Below, one piece after another: positions 54,533-64,000 of a stretch of 64,000 nucleotides of DNA; positions within the stretch are counted from its first letter, which is position 1, and every line of letters begins with the position of its first letter. A program made the position numbers and the translations under genes. Source of the DNA: Evernia prunastri. Lineage: Eukaryota > Ascomycota > Lecanoromycetes > Lecanorales > Parmeliaceae. A model generated the notes under the pieces. The model saw only the letters and a list, made by a program, of their open reading frames with translations. It was not told the origin of the DNA and searched no databases. The stretch is from the NCBI GenBank assembly GCA_003184365.1, contig NKYR01000015.1, forward strand, positions 248,001 to 312,000. Direction: 5' to 3'.

Positions 54533-56905
54533 ATGTCTCTAATAAGACAGCGCTTCTGCCACTCTTGCTCGTCCCAGCTGCTTTCAATCTTCACAAATGG
54601 ATTCTCATCAACTGCTAGACTGCCTAAGGATGGGGCAAAACCTTGGAGTCAATACAGGTTGCGGAGAATCTTGCCCTCCCAGACTCGAGCCTTCAGCGCC
54701 ACGCGAAAATTCCGAGCCGCAGTTGAACCTGATGATGCTCCCGAGAATGGACTTCCGAGAACGCCAGCGCAGATGGAATCAATAGTACGTCAGGCACGCG
54801 AGACATTCGGAGAGACGTTGCCGAAGGACTTCCTCTCATCGGAAGAGTACACAGTCTACGAGAGGCTTTACGGTCCGCCATCTGCGACTACGCTTCCTGA
54901 AGATTTCGATCTGCTTCGAGGCGTGGAGGAAGAGGAGGAAGGGTTACCTGAAAATGTGCTCATGAGAGAAAATGCTGAGGGCGAATTTGAAGAGGTCGTC
55001 TACGCGGAGGATAAGGAGTCATTGGACCAAGACGAACTGATGGACGAAGACGCAGAGCAAATGCCATCGGAAACAGAAGCGGATTTTCAGGCGCGGATGG
55101 CAGTATTCCGAGATATAGCTGCGGCGAATGCTTCACAAGCAAGGAAAAACGCGGAGAGCTCTCAAGACTCAAATTCTGTAGAGTCAGCCTATGATTCATT
55201 TTCGTCTGAGGAGGAGTTGCCAGTCGAGAATGAAGATGCCGAAGACTATGAACCGGAAGATGAGGCATATGAGAGTGGTGACTCGCTGAGAACACACCCG
55301 TTGACAATCGCTGGGCGGTTTAGCACGTCACCAGCTACGATACAGTTACCAAAGGATACCGTTATCGATCCAATCACAGCTCTGCTCGCAGATGCCTCGA
55401 ATAAGCAACTGTCTGAAGTTGCCCACAGAACCTTTGGCGGGCCGGGGTTACCGAACTCGACGGCTACGATAGTCAGGGCAAATCTCAAGCAGCAACCGAT
55501 CGCGTTGGAGGCATCTCAATCTAACATGGGTGAGATGGAAGGCAATGCCTACATCGCTGCAATCATGCCGGGAGCATATGCTACTGTAATGAGCACATTG
55601 GTAGAGATTCGCAAACGATTAGGATCCGAGTGGCTACGCCAGCTCATGAAGCAAAAGGGTGGCCCTCGCATTCTGGATGCTGGGGCAGGAGGTGCCGGCA
55701 TTCTTGCATGGCGAGAGATCCTGCGTGCGGAGTGGCAACTTCTCCATGCCGATGGAGTGCGACCCAATAAGCCTCCGCCGTATGGCAAGTCTACTGTCGT
55801 TACTGGTTCATCTGCACTACGAAACCGGGCCAGCCACTTGCTGGAGGACACGACGTTCATCCCTCGTCTTCCAGACTATGATCCGTCACGCGATCATCCG
55901 TCACTTGAAAACAAGAATCCTCAAGCCAGGAAACAATACGACGTCATCTTGGCGCCTCATACTCTTTGGATACTGAAAGAAGACTATATGCGAAAGAATC
56001 AAATTCAAAACTTCTGGTCTTTGCTGGATCCGAAAGGCGGTGTCCTCGTCCTCATCGAGAAAGGAGTACCAAGGGGTTTTGAGCTCATTGCAGGCGCGAG
56101 GGAAACGCTGTTGAAACATCATATAGCATCACCAGGCGATGAAGATGTGGAAGTGCCCATTGAAGCTGCTTCTCGGAATCGTTTCGGAGCCAAGGAAAAG
56201 GGCATGATCATTGCTCCGTGTACAAACCATGGAAAATGCCCAATGTATATCACGGCTGGGCGGAGTCAAGGCAGAAAAGATTACTGCCATTTCTCGCAAC
56301 GCTACATCCGTCCACACTATCTGCAACGCATCCTTGGCTCGCGGGACAAGAACCACGAAGATATTTCGTTTAGCTACGTCGCTTTCCAGCGTGGCATTGA
56401 CCAACGGGAGGCGGACAATGTTATGCAAGGCCAGGCAGCCGCAGATGCTGCTTTTGCAGGGTTTGAGGATACGGAAAAGTTCCAAAGTACCAGACGCTCG
56501 CCGGACGGCATTGGTTCTGGTTTGGCAAACGTCAGTACCCTCAGCTTGCCTCGGGCGATACTTCCGCCTATCAAGAGCCGCGGTCACATTATCCTCGATC
56601 TCTGCACTCCTGCAGGTAAGGTGGAGCGGTGGACTGTTCCGAAGTCCTTCAGCAAACAAGCCTATCGGGATGCACGAAAGTCCAAGTGGGGAGACCTGTG
56701 GGCTCTTGGTGCCAAGACCAGGGTCCAGCGAAACATTCGCGTCGGTTTAAATAAGGTCAAGACAGCGCGAAAAGACATACTGGATGACGCCGAGGAGACA
56801 GACGACATACGGGATTTTCAAGCGCCTAATCTCGACTCTAGCACGTCTAGGAAAAGATCAAAAAAGACGAAGCCGTCGCGAAATACAGTCGAAGCCAACT
56901 ACTGA
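54533..56905 (+). CDS. RSM22: mitochondrial Rsm22/METTL17-like ribosome-assembly methyltransferase-like protein
   Basis: Single exon, 790 residues; I start at the ATG at 54533 rather than the upstream non-ATG extension. The N-terminus is basic with a presequence look (MSLIRQRFCHSC), then a long acidic region to about residue 250. A methyltransferase-like fold begins at about residue 375 with DAGAGGAGILAW (SAM motif I). The Cys-rich part has APCTNHGKCPMY (about 560) and DYCHFSQR (about 583), and LDLCTPAGKVERW lies further on; these four cysteines correspond to the cluster ligands reported for METTL17/Rsm22. The C-terminus is very basic (RKRSKKTKPSR). The protein acts in small mitoribosomal subunit assembly or is part of it. 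Confidence 0.92.
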   Translation: MSLIRQRFCHSCSSQLLSIFTNGFSSTARLPKDGAKPWSQYRLRRILPSQTRAFSATRKFRAAVEPDDAPENGLPRTPAQMESIVRQARETFGETLPKDFLSSEEYTVYERLYGPPSATTLPEDFDLLRGVEEEEEGLPENVLMRENAEGEFEEVVYAEDKESLDQDELMDEDAEQMPSETEADFQARMAVFRDIAAANASQARKNAESSQDSNSVESAYDSFSSEEELPVENEDAEDYEPEDEAYESGDSLRTHPLTIAGRFSTSPATIQLPKDTVIDPITALLADASNKQLSEVAHRTFGGPGLPNSTATIVRANLKQQPIALEASQSNMGEMEGNAYIAAIMPGAYATVMSTLVEIRKRLGSEWLRQLMKQKGGPRILDAGAGGAGILAWREILRAEWQLLHADGVRPNKPPPYGKSTVVTGSSALRNRASHLLEDTTFIPRLPDYDPSRDHPSLENKNPQARKQYDVILAPHTLWILKEDYMRKNQIQNFWSLLDPKGGVLVLIEKGVPRGFELIAGARETLLKHHIASPGDEDVEVPIEAASRNRFGAKEKGMIIAPCTNHGKCPMYITAGRSQGRKDYCHFSQRYIRPHYLQRILGSRDKNHEDISFSYVAFQRGIDQREADNVMQGQAAADAAFAGFEDTEKFQSTRRSPDGIGSGLANVSTLSLPRAILPPIKSRGHIILDLCTPAGKVERWTVPKSFSKQAYRDARKSKWGDLWALGAKTRVQRNIRVGLNKVKTARKDILDDAEETDDIRDFQAPNLDSSTSRKRSKKTKPSRNTVEANY

Positions 56906-57559
56906 AAATGTTTTGGGTGAATGCACGAAGCTGCCGCTGAAAACCCTAAAGGTGGCGAAATGCATCTGCGAGCGGGTCTGTCCTTTCAGAATTGAATGAT
57001 GGCCATTTTGCCTCATGTCGGACCATGAAGCCACGGGCGAGCGCTGCCTAACCGCGTGCTTGATCTGGGCGTGATCAGACCTCCGACGTTGAGCCTTCGG
57101 AACGGTAGGTCTATTGATTGGTAGTATTGCACCCGATGAAACATCCTTTCAGCCTATGACAAACAATGCATGTTTTATGTACAGTACATCATTTCGGCTC
57201 TTTCACATTGCGTGCTCTCTGTTGGCTTAGAGCCTACAACGTTATCAAACGGTTGGATCGCAGCATGAAAGCTTTTCTATTGGGGACTGGCTCCGAAATT
57301 ATTGCAATTCAGAGTCGGAAGGTTGGAGAAGTATCTCACAAGACCGCCTGCATTTATAAGAACCTTCTATCTTCTTCGTTCTCGTCTCCATGCAAATCAG
57401 AATACAAGCCTTCCGTTACTCTCCAACAGTATCAGAACAAATTTGCCATCGAATATTACCGGCGTCCCAGCCATCTTACACTTCTAGTCCTTGCTTCTCA
57501 TGACCACATTTTTCTAGAGACACCATCGTAGCCGACCAAAAGAGGCAAGAACAGTCATC
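56906..57559. other. intergenic, no gene seen
   Basis: 650 bp between Rsm22 and the CxxC-repeat gene. Open frames here (57166-57531) have no recognisable motif and probably represent the promoter and leader of the next gene. Confidence 0.5.
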
Positions 57560-58316
57560 ATGTCTAACAAACCAACATATGACCGCTGGGGAAATCTCAA
57601 AAAACCGGAACCGCCCCCCCAAACTGTCGCTCCTCCCAACAGCGGATGGTTGGGTCAAGGTAACACGTACGGAAACCCCTATAACCTTCCTCATTTGGTA
57701 TGGAGAATGAACAGATCTGATTACGCTATCCAGTGGCTTGCCTCCTGTTCGTCCTCAACCTCCCTATGGACCTTCCAGGTCCGACTACCCACCTCCGCCC
57801 TCATTCCACATGGAACTGCCACCACCGTCACCGCCATCAATGCCCACCACTGGCGGCTTTGGATTCTCAACCAGCATCCGATTCGGGCCCCCAGCCAGCG
57901 GATCCCAATCCCTGCCGCCTGGCCATTCCACCCGACCCTCCAGCGGTGGACCACCCCCTTTCCGTCACGCACCCACCCCGACATCATCACGAGCGCCCCC
58001 GCCACCGATCCACCCCATCCCACAATCCGAGGCCGAGAAGCGCTACGCCTCCCCCGCCTTCTCGCGGCCCGTCTGCAACACCTGCCGCGGCAACTCCGTC
58101 ACCGTCCGCGAAGGCACCACCAACTTCTGCGAGACGGACTTCCAGGACGCGCTGCGGCGCAGGGGCAAGGCGGAGTCGTCCAAGGCTAGCAGGCCGACGT
58201 GCAGGATCTGCGATGGCAACTGCATCAGTGTGAAGGAAGGGGACAATATCTACTGCGAGGACTGCTGGCAGGAGGCGTTAAGGAAGAGGGGCGTTAGGGA
58301 CGAAGAGAGGCATTAA
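57560..58316 (+). CDS. small Pro-rich protein with two CxxC zinc-ribbon-like repeats
   Basis: Two exons, 57560-57659 and 57715-58316 (55-bp intron, phase 1), give 233 residues. The N-terminus starts MSNKPTYDRWGNLKKPE, followed by about 110 residues rich in Pro/Ser/Gly. The C-terminus holds two tandem units of about 34 residues: RPVCNTCRGNSVTVREG...FCETDFQDALRRRG and RPTCRICDGNCISVKEG...YCEDCWQEALRKRG. Unit 2 has CxxC at both ends (four zinc ligands); unit 1 has Asp in place of the last Cys. The acceptor at 57714 is chosen because it keeps the repeat frame open; the nearer CCAG does not. Family not recognised; a LIM-like or treble-clef zinc module is possible. Confidence 0.75.
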
Positions 58317-59479
58317 GTGGAAGGACAGAGGGGCGTTAGGGGGTGGATCGGAGCGAGGGGGGGATTGCGATGCGGTGAACGGGATTTTATAGAGCGGGAT
58401 GGGAGTCATTCGATGGGGGGCTTTTAGCGAGGTGTTTGTTCGGTAGTCTCTGCTGCTTTGCAATGGATGAGTTTAACGGCTGGTTTTCCGCGAGGTTTTG
58501 TCTGGGGAAGGGGAAAGCGTGGTGTTTGGTATGTTGGCTTCGTCTGTAAGGTATCTGCTATGGATCCGGGCAGTCTTCTTTGAACTGATGACTCCCTCCA
58601 TCCCTCTCCCTCTCTCCCTCTCCTCGTCCCTGCCTTACCCACACACTCTCTCCCTCGTCCACTCTCTCCCTCTCCCTCTCTTCCCCTCTCTCCGGCCCCT
58701 CTCTCCGACCCCTTTTTTCTCACCCTCCTCAACCCTCCCTTCCCGCCCTCCCGTGCCTCTCTCGTTTGTCGCCTTCATAACCCCCCTCCCCGCCCCCTAA
58801 CCCCTGCCCAAATGTCCCCTTATCCCACACCACCCCCTTCTCTCCACTCAAACATCAATCGCAAGCATCCCCATAAATCAAAATCGCCTTCTTCAAGACC
58901 ACAAACCCAAACCTCGTAAACCGAACCTCGCAAATCCCAACCTCGCAAACATAATCTCGCATAACCGACCTCGCAAGACCTCGACGTAACCGTAGGCGCA
59001 ACTGTAACCGTAATCGTCATCGACAGCTCCAGATCCATTGAACTCACGTCACCCTTAGTCTCTGGCAGCGAAATCATGCAATGCGCGGGCATAGGCGCTG
59101 TGGTGTTGTAGTGTAATGCGTGATGAGGTTTTGGTGGTGGTGATGAGGATGGGGATAGGGATGGGGATGAGAGGGGGATTGGGTCGGTATGGCTGACGTC
59201 TAGAGAATTCTGAGTGTTGAGGTGGAGCGAGTGAGATGGCTTAAGGTGAGAGATCTTGGTGAGGTAGATGGTTGGGACATTGTGAGATTAGATCCGAAAT
59301 AGGTAGGGTTGCATTGATTTGGTTCATGTGTAGAAACATTTGTGCTCCCATTTTGGAGGTGGTACGAGTGGGCCGATGGGGCATTCGCATGAGCAACAGA
59401 GGCACCTATTGGTGTGAGTAGGTAGACTCTGAACCTTCGTCCAACGATCAAGAAAACAAAACAAGCCTCCTTCCCCACT
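58317..59479. other. 1.16-kb intergenic region
   Basis: A CT-rich tract (CCCTCTCC repeats) lies at about 58590-58710, plus runs of AACCTCGCAAA at about 58910-58985 and GGGGAT repeats at about 59150-59180. No coding sequence recognised; open frames here are low complexity. Confidence 0.55.
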
Positions 59480-60321
59480 TCACATCCCCTTCAGCAGCCT
59501 CCTCACCAGCCTCCCCTGCTCCTCCACCCCCAACCCCTCCCGATCCGTCTCCTGCAGCGCCCGCCCCACCAGCACCGTCTCCCTCACCCCCTCACTCCGC
59601 ACCCACACCCTCCCGTTCCTCCCCACCGCGACCTCGAACCCCACCTTCTCCGCCAAGCCCTCCAGCACCACGACGCCGCCGCCGCCTTCCTCCCGCTGCT
59701 GCTTCGTCGCCAGCAGCAGCCGCCGCGCCATGCCCAGGCTCACGTCGAACACCATCCCGCCCTTGAGCTCGCCCATGCCGTCCGCCTTGCCCGTCGACGG
59801 GTTGCAGCAGGCGATCTCCGGCTCCGTGTGCCGCTTCGAGGCCGTGAGCACGCGCGCGTAGATTAGGCTGCCCGGGGCGAGCTGCGGGCGGGTCTTCTTG
59901 GTCGCGCCTTCGAAGGCGAGGTGCGGGAGTTGGGCAAGGGCTGTGTGGGGCGTGATGGTGCAGTGGTACCAGTCGGTGGAGGAGTGGTGGACTGTGGCTA
60001 GGATCAGGTCATTGGGTTGCGGTATGTACTGCGTGGTTGGAAGCGACAATGTTAGCCTTTGCCGGGTCGGCGACAAGCAGGCGGAGTGGGAAGTGGGTTT
60101 GAGGAGGGAGAAAGTTGTACCCTACCGCTGTTGTTTTCGACCCATATTGCGTTCTTCTTGTGGTCGATGCATAGCGAGCCGGCGAGGACGGAGGTTATCG
60201 TCGATGGAGGGGTGTGGCGGAGGCCCGGGCCAAGTTTGAGCGCGTGGGATGGGTTGGAGGGGATTGGGAGTGTGTCGGAGGAGATGACCTCGCCGGGCAA
60301 TACGAGTATTTGTGTGGCCAT
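59480..60321 (-). CDS. RRP40: exosome complex subunit Rrp40
   Basis: Two exons, 60321-60121 and 60028-59480 (92-bp intron, phase 0), encode 249 residues, near yeast Rrp40 (240). Exon 1 has the N-terminal domain (MATQILVLPGEVISSD; GPGLRH). Exon 2 opens YIPQPNDLILATVHHSSTDW, the S1 domain start, followed by EPEIACCNPSTGKADGMGEL (characteristic of Rrp40) and a KH-type C-terminus (VAVGRNGRVWVRSE, the GxNG loop). Rrp40 is one of three cap proteins of the nine-subunit RNA exosome, binding RNA at the pore entrance. The donor GTACAA after SGR was chosen over the nearby GTAGGG because only the former preserves the R-Y-I-P junction in frame. Confidence 0.92.
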
Positions 60322-61038
60322 TGACCGTAGGGTTTGCCTGTCAGTAGAGAAGCATCTTGGTTTTGAGTAAGGTACTCCCGTGGGCTGGCCATCGGGCAGT
60401 ATACGCTAATTCCGGGCCCTATCCGATAACCGCCGAGGCGAAGACAACAAACTTCCATTGTTGCTTATTCTCTAGTCTCAGAAATGAGGAAGAACCACGA
60501 TTGAAACGACGCTTCCAGATCTCTCTCTGCTATGGATATTGACTAAGGTAACCTTTAAATTCGACGACACCATTGGACCAGCGCCAACAGGAATCGAACC
60601 TGTTATGACTTAAATACCACCCAACAACGGTTTCTTAATGGTTATATAAACAGTGGTAAGGCCGATGAACGCCGAGAAGCAACAAATTTATTTCTCCGTT
60701 CTGATACCCCTCATTTGCATGGCTCAATGCATTGAGCACCTTTTCGCTCACTCTACCTTTGTCTAATCCTATTTTCTACTGTGCGTGCCCTGATCCTGCT
60801 TCTCCAGAAATAAGTAAGGGAGCTAAATGAAATAGGCCGCCTTATCAGAGTGAGAAGAGTACCTGTCGTGCTAAGACCATTAGCGTTTTTAAACGATTCC
60901 GCAGCCTTGAAAGATCAATCTTCTACCCTTTACTATCAAGCACGGTGGTCAAACACTAACCTTCCGGTCTTGTTGGCGATGGTAGGTGGCCAATAGCCTT
61001 CTAGTGGATCCTCGTCCCTTGTAATCGAGTAAGGAATA
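60322..61038. other. intergenic region with an isolated tRNA-like T-arm
   Basis: 720 bp between Rrp40 and the CorA-like gene. On the minus strand at about 60580-60604, ACAGGTTCGATTCCTGT forms a perfect tRNA T-stem and loop, but no matching 5' acceptor, D-arm or anticodon arm is found, so it is not annotated as a tRNA. Nothing else recognised. Confidence 0.45.
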
Positions 61039-62397
61039 ATGGGCTCAAGGACTCAGACCCCCTATATCAACGCAATCAAGGACTTTTGCTCTAGATACCC
61101 TGACTTGTACAAACTCAGCTATTACCTACAACGACGTGTCCCTTATCCAAGTAGAGCAGCTGTCTTGCAGTTTGGGTCTAGCAGAAGCAGTGGAGTTGAA
61201 AGATTCGACTTCGGAGATGTCAACGACCTGGAGACGTATTTTTCTCATACCGCAGGAAGTGCTTGTAAGCACCGACTGTACCTGATGGAAGATCTTTCGA
61301 GGCCTTTCATAGAGGCTTTTGGTGCGCACTTCTGGATGGACCCTTTTCTGTTCGCGGCGCATGAGAATTTTACCCATTGGACCGCATCAACTTTCAGTTA
61401 TGCACTACCACGGAGGCTGTCACCGTCAGCGAACAGTGATCCACTGTTCACTCTAAGATACTACGAGGTTGTAAGAGCCAAGAAGGGCGACATCCGGCCG
61501 GTGAATCTCAGGACAGCGTCTAACGTCAATCGGAAGGTTGAACCTGGTGGCTATAATTTCGAAAAGAACGAAGACTCTGGTGTTTATGTCATTCGTAGGA
61601 ACGCGTCATTCTGGTCACGTGTCCGGAAAGATGGAGGTTGGGATGGTTAGTAAAGATACCTTTCCCTCCCCTTTGCTTGGATCAAATTGAAGATCAACAT
61701 TCTCACGACTGGCTGCAGCGCTTATTCTGGTCGACCCTCCAGTTGGGAACTCGGTAGTTGATGGCAACAATCAAACCCACCATTAGCCGAATTGGCTTTA
61801 TGGGCATGGGTGGCTATGAGCGCTATATTTCTCAAGAAGATTGTAGTATCGAATTGGAACGTCATGCTGGAATTTGTCTGGGCAAAGCTTAGCGAATTTG
61901 AGAGAGCTCTAGGGAATCCTGAAGTAAGGGGAATCGGGGGCCAGCAGGAGCCTCTGCACCAGCTTGCAAAGATCTTGACAGATGTTAGCCTCTTTCGAAG
62001 GCGGCTATTATGGTACCTTGACGAGGTTGAATCGAGTTTGCGGAGTGAGGGTATTGACATCAACAAGGAGAGTGATGACGAAGGCAAAGAGCTTCTATCA
62101 GTCCTTAAAAGGCTTCAAGGATTCAAGGAGAAGGTGGAATCATTAACATCGATAGTGACAGGCATGTTGAGCGTCCGTCAAGCAGATGAGTCCCAAAAGC
62201 AAGCCAAATTAGTGTCAAGGCTCACGTTCGTCGCTCTCGTATTCATTCCTCTTTCATTTACGGCGAGCATCTTCAGCATGGGCGCAGACTTTCTCCCTGG
62301 CAGCTCTCATTTCTGGGTTTACTTTGCAGCGGCGGTGCCTATGACCTTCGTCATTCTTGCTCTTGCCTGGTTGTTGCGAGGACAAACGTGGATATAG
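61039..62397 (+). pseudogene. CorA-like Mg2+ transporter-type protein, frame-broken
   Basis: Exon 1 (61039-61645) starts MGSRTQTPYINAIKDFC and contains EDLSRPFIEAFGAHFWMDP, the N-terminal domain of fungal CorA-like proteins. An intron (61646-61718) follows, and exon 2 opens with LILVDPPVG, a block conserved in the family. A stop then comes after NNQTHH at about 61783, while the next frame carries NPPLAELALWAW and the rest: a coiled-coil stalk (LTDVSLFRRRLLWYLDEVES, LKRLQGFKEKVESL) and two C-terminal membrane helices (LVSRLTFVALVFIPLSF; FAAAVPMTFVILALAWLL), ending at 62397. A one-base indel at about 61725-61775 explains the break. The GMN motif of true CorA channels is not present (FSMGAD in its place), as usual in this fungal group. 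Transport function is unproven. Confidence 0.72.
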
Positions 62398-63487
62398 ATA
62401 TCGTAACCACCAACCATGTCTCCCCTTACAAGCCTGAAATGCTTCCGTGGCAGCGTACTACGTCAATATCGACGCGCCAATGTGTATGTATACTCCTTTT
62501 TGCAGAACCTCTTGCGGAGGTTCCGAAAGGCCTCGGAAGAATTTTGTTTGTTGGCCGGGGTGAAAAAGTCGGCAAAATATCAAAGATCCTCTTACATATC
62601 GGACATAACCCCTGGATTTATAGCCAGGATGTGTGAGACTGGAAAGGGTCTTTGCCAAGCAGATTGCCCGCCCCTTCTATTGAAAAAGTTCTTGTCACGA
62701 TGCGTGGCCTATCATTGTCGATGAGATTTTCAAGCGTCCCATTGTCTAATGGCCGCCTATGAAAACGGGCATAGGGGTAGCCCGACGTGCATAGACGCTG
62801 TACAATAGAGTAGTATGCCGAACCTGGGATGCGCATTGACCCGGGTACAGGGTCTACTCTAAGGCCGAAGAGGATATTTTAATCGATGTAGGGGTCACAT
62901 TAGATAGAGTACTTGTTTATACCTTGGGTAGAACATAGAGCCTAGAAGCTTCACACTTCGGGGGGAAGGTCGGCAGCGGGAGAGCTTACGGCCAGCAGCT
63001 ATCACACTCACATGGGGAGCTAGCAACAAGGCTGCAAGACGGAATTTAAGGGGGCTGCACCAACCCGATGTGAGAAGATCCTGTATGCGGAAACACAGAT
63101 TAGGAAGCAACGCCTGTACTAATAGGAGAAAACTACTGCTCTCTTCTGCGGACAGCTATTTTCTATTTTGGCTTGGAAGTTGATACGCTATATCTAGGGT
63201 CGCGTTTACGCTTGGGTCTGGAGGAAGGGTGCCCCGCCTCAATAGTAGGTAGTCTTCGGCTTTGGTTCGACGCTAAGTAACAGCGAGTCTTACGGAGACC
63301 ACTCTTACGTTCATGGAGCATTGTAGGAGGCCATAGCGAGAGGCTATGGCGCCAACACGTGTCAGAGTTTGCCTAGTGCTTTCCATGCATTCCATGCATA
63401 TTCCGTCATTGTTGCATTCATGCAGCTAGCCACTCCATGTCCCCATTGGCCATAAATTTGGCTGATGGCCCCATAGCTAGATTCAAT
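62398..63487. other. 1.1-kb intergenic region
   Basis: No gene recognised. Short frames only. The word TTCCATGCA occurs in tandem at about 63380-63398. Confidence 0.5.
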
Positions 63488-64000
63488 ATGCACTTTCTAT
63501 CACGACTGCTGTGCCCCGCCGGAAACACGAATCATTTCGCATCATCCGTCCATTCAGTGACTCGGTGTATAGTCGCTCATCTGTCCCCCTTCGATAGAGT
63601 TATCCCAAACCTAAAACAACACCATCATCCCGACCTAGACAAACTAGCCAACACTCCGTCAATGCTCTCCAACCGAGTCGACCCTAAACCCATCCATAGG
63701 AACGACGACGACGACGACGACGACGACGACACTACCGACACAATCATCACACCCCCCGAAACCGTCGCCACCGACCTCCTGGACGACCACGACCCATTGG
63801 CCNACCTAAAACAACACCATCATCCCGACCTAGACAAACTAGCCAACACTCCGTCAATGCTCTCCAACCGAGTCGACCCTAAACCCATCCATAGGAACGA
63901 CGACGACGACGACGACGACGACACTACCGACACAATCATCACACCCCCCGAAACCGTCGCCACCGACCTCCTGGACGACCACGACCCATTGGCCGGCGCC
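63488..64000 (+). CDS. 5' part of an Asp-rich protein, cut by an N and the window edge
   Basis: An open frame starts at an ATG at 63488 and has no stop up to the single N at 63803 (a second in-frame ATG, MLSNRVDPKPIHRN, is at 63662 and may be the real start). It contains HHHPDLDKLANTP, then nine Asp codons (GAC repeat), TTDTIITPPETVATDLLDDHDPLA. After the N, the same sequence restarts with eight Asp codons and runs off the window. The protein is acidic and disordered here; family not recognisable. Only the N-terminal part is visible. Confidence 0.5.
   Translation, partial: MHFLSRLLCPAGNTNHFASSVHSVTRCIVAHLSPFDRVIPNLKQHHHPDLDKLANTPSMLSNRVDPKPIHRNDDDDDDDDDTTDTIITPPETVATDLLDDHDPLAXLKQHHHPDLDKLANTPSMLSNRVDPKPIHRNDDDDDDDDTTDTIITPPETVATDLLDDHDPLAGA
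63609..63802. repeat. 194-bp segment duplicated across an N (copy 1)
   Basis: The 194 bp up to the N at 63803 recur as 191 bp at 63804-63994; the only difference seen is one GAC unit fewer in copy 2. This is most simply an unmerged overlap of two contigs, with a microsatellite length difference having prevented joining. Confidence 0.85.
63804..63994. repeat. 194-bp segment duplicated across an N (copy 2)
   Basis: Second copy, 191 bp, with eight instead of nine GAC codons, followed by GGCGCC at the window end. See copy 1. Confidence 0.85.

Noticed and set aside
60571..60700. Complete tRNA gene
   Set aside because: Only the T-arm is convincing; no 5' acceptor complement, D-arm or anticodon stem could be built from the neighbouring sequence.
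1..64000. CRISPR arrays, operons, ribosome-binding sites
   Set aside because: The window is eukaryotic nuclear DNA; the tandem repeats seen are microsatellites and minisatellites without spacer structure.

Overview
The window is nuclear DNA of a filamentous ascomycete (Pezizomycotina; class not resolved). The evidence is many short spliceosomal introns (about 46-160 bp, GTnnGT donors, CTNAC-like branch points), fungal-specific families (SUR7/PalI, GH76, FSH1, DUF7708/DUF7025 proteins, NLR-type genes) and AT-rich repeats that look mutated by RIP. It contains four single-N assembly joins (3146, 5021, 6361, 63803).

Layout. 1-8.0 kb: gene-poor repeat block with an AT-rich relic, two copies of a 230-bp LTR plus gag start (2353 and 4210), and a 1,184-bp unit repeated on both sides of an N. 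8.4 kb: a small secreted cysteine protein. 11-38 kb: an accessory stretch mixing ordinary genes (frame-broken SDR, GH76, RPN5, a small unknown gene, a class V aminotransferase beside a P450) with NLR/allorecognition-type genes and relics: a hydrolase-NACHT relic, an intact RRM-like/SesB-like hydrolase/vWFA fusion, an ankyrin relic, a pseudokinase C-lobe/IFI6-like protein, and a DUF7708/DUF7025-AAA protein. An 874-bp foldback element with G-rich minisatellite arms lies at 24.9-25.7 kb.

39-64 kb is mostly housekeeping: an OST-alpha/TMEM184-type membrane protein, FSH1-type serine hydrolase, choline/ethanolamine phosphotransferase (8 exons, a 10-nt microexon and a GC-AG intron), PNPOx-like flavoprotein, SUR7-family protein, Rogdi/Rav2, lipoyl synthase and Rsm22/METTL17 sharing a 193-bp divergent promoter, a small CxxC-repeat protein, exosome subunit Rrp40, a frame-broken CorA-like transporter, and the start of an Asp-rich protein at the right edge.

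Functional links. Lipoyl synthase and Rsm22 are both mitochondrial Fe-S proteins. The aminotransferase and P450 may form a small metabolic pair. The 11-38 kb genes share domain types with fungal self/non-self recognition. Exon models were built by eye from reading frame, splice consensus and family conservation; no transcript or database search was available.
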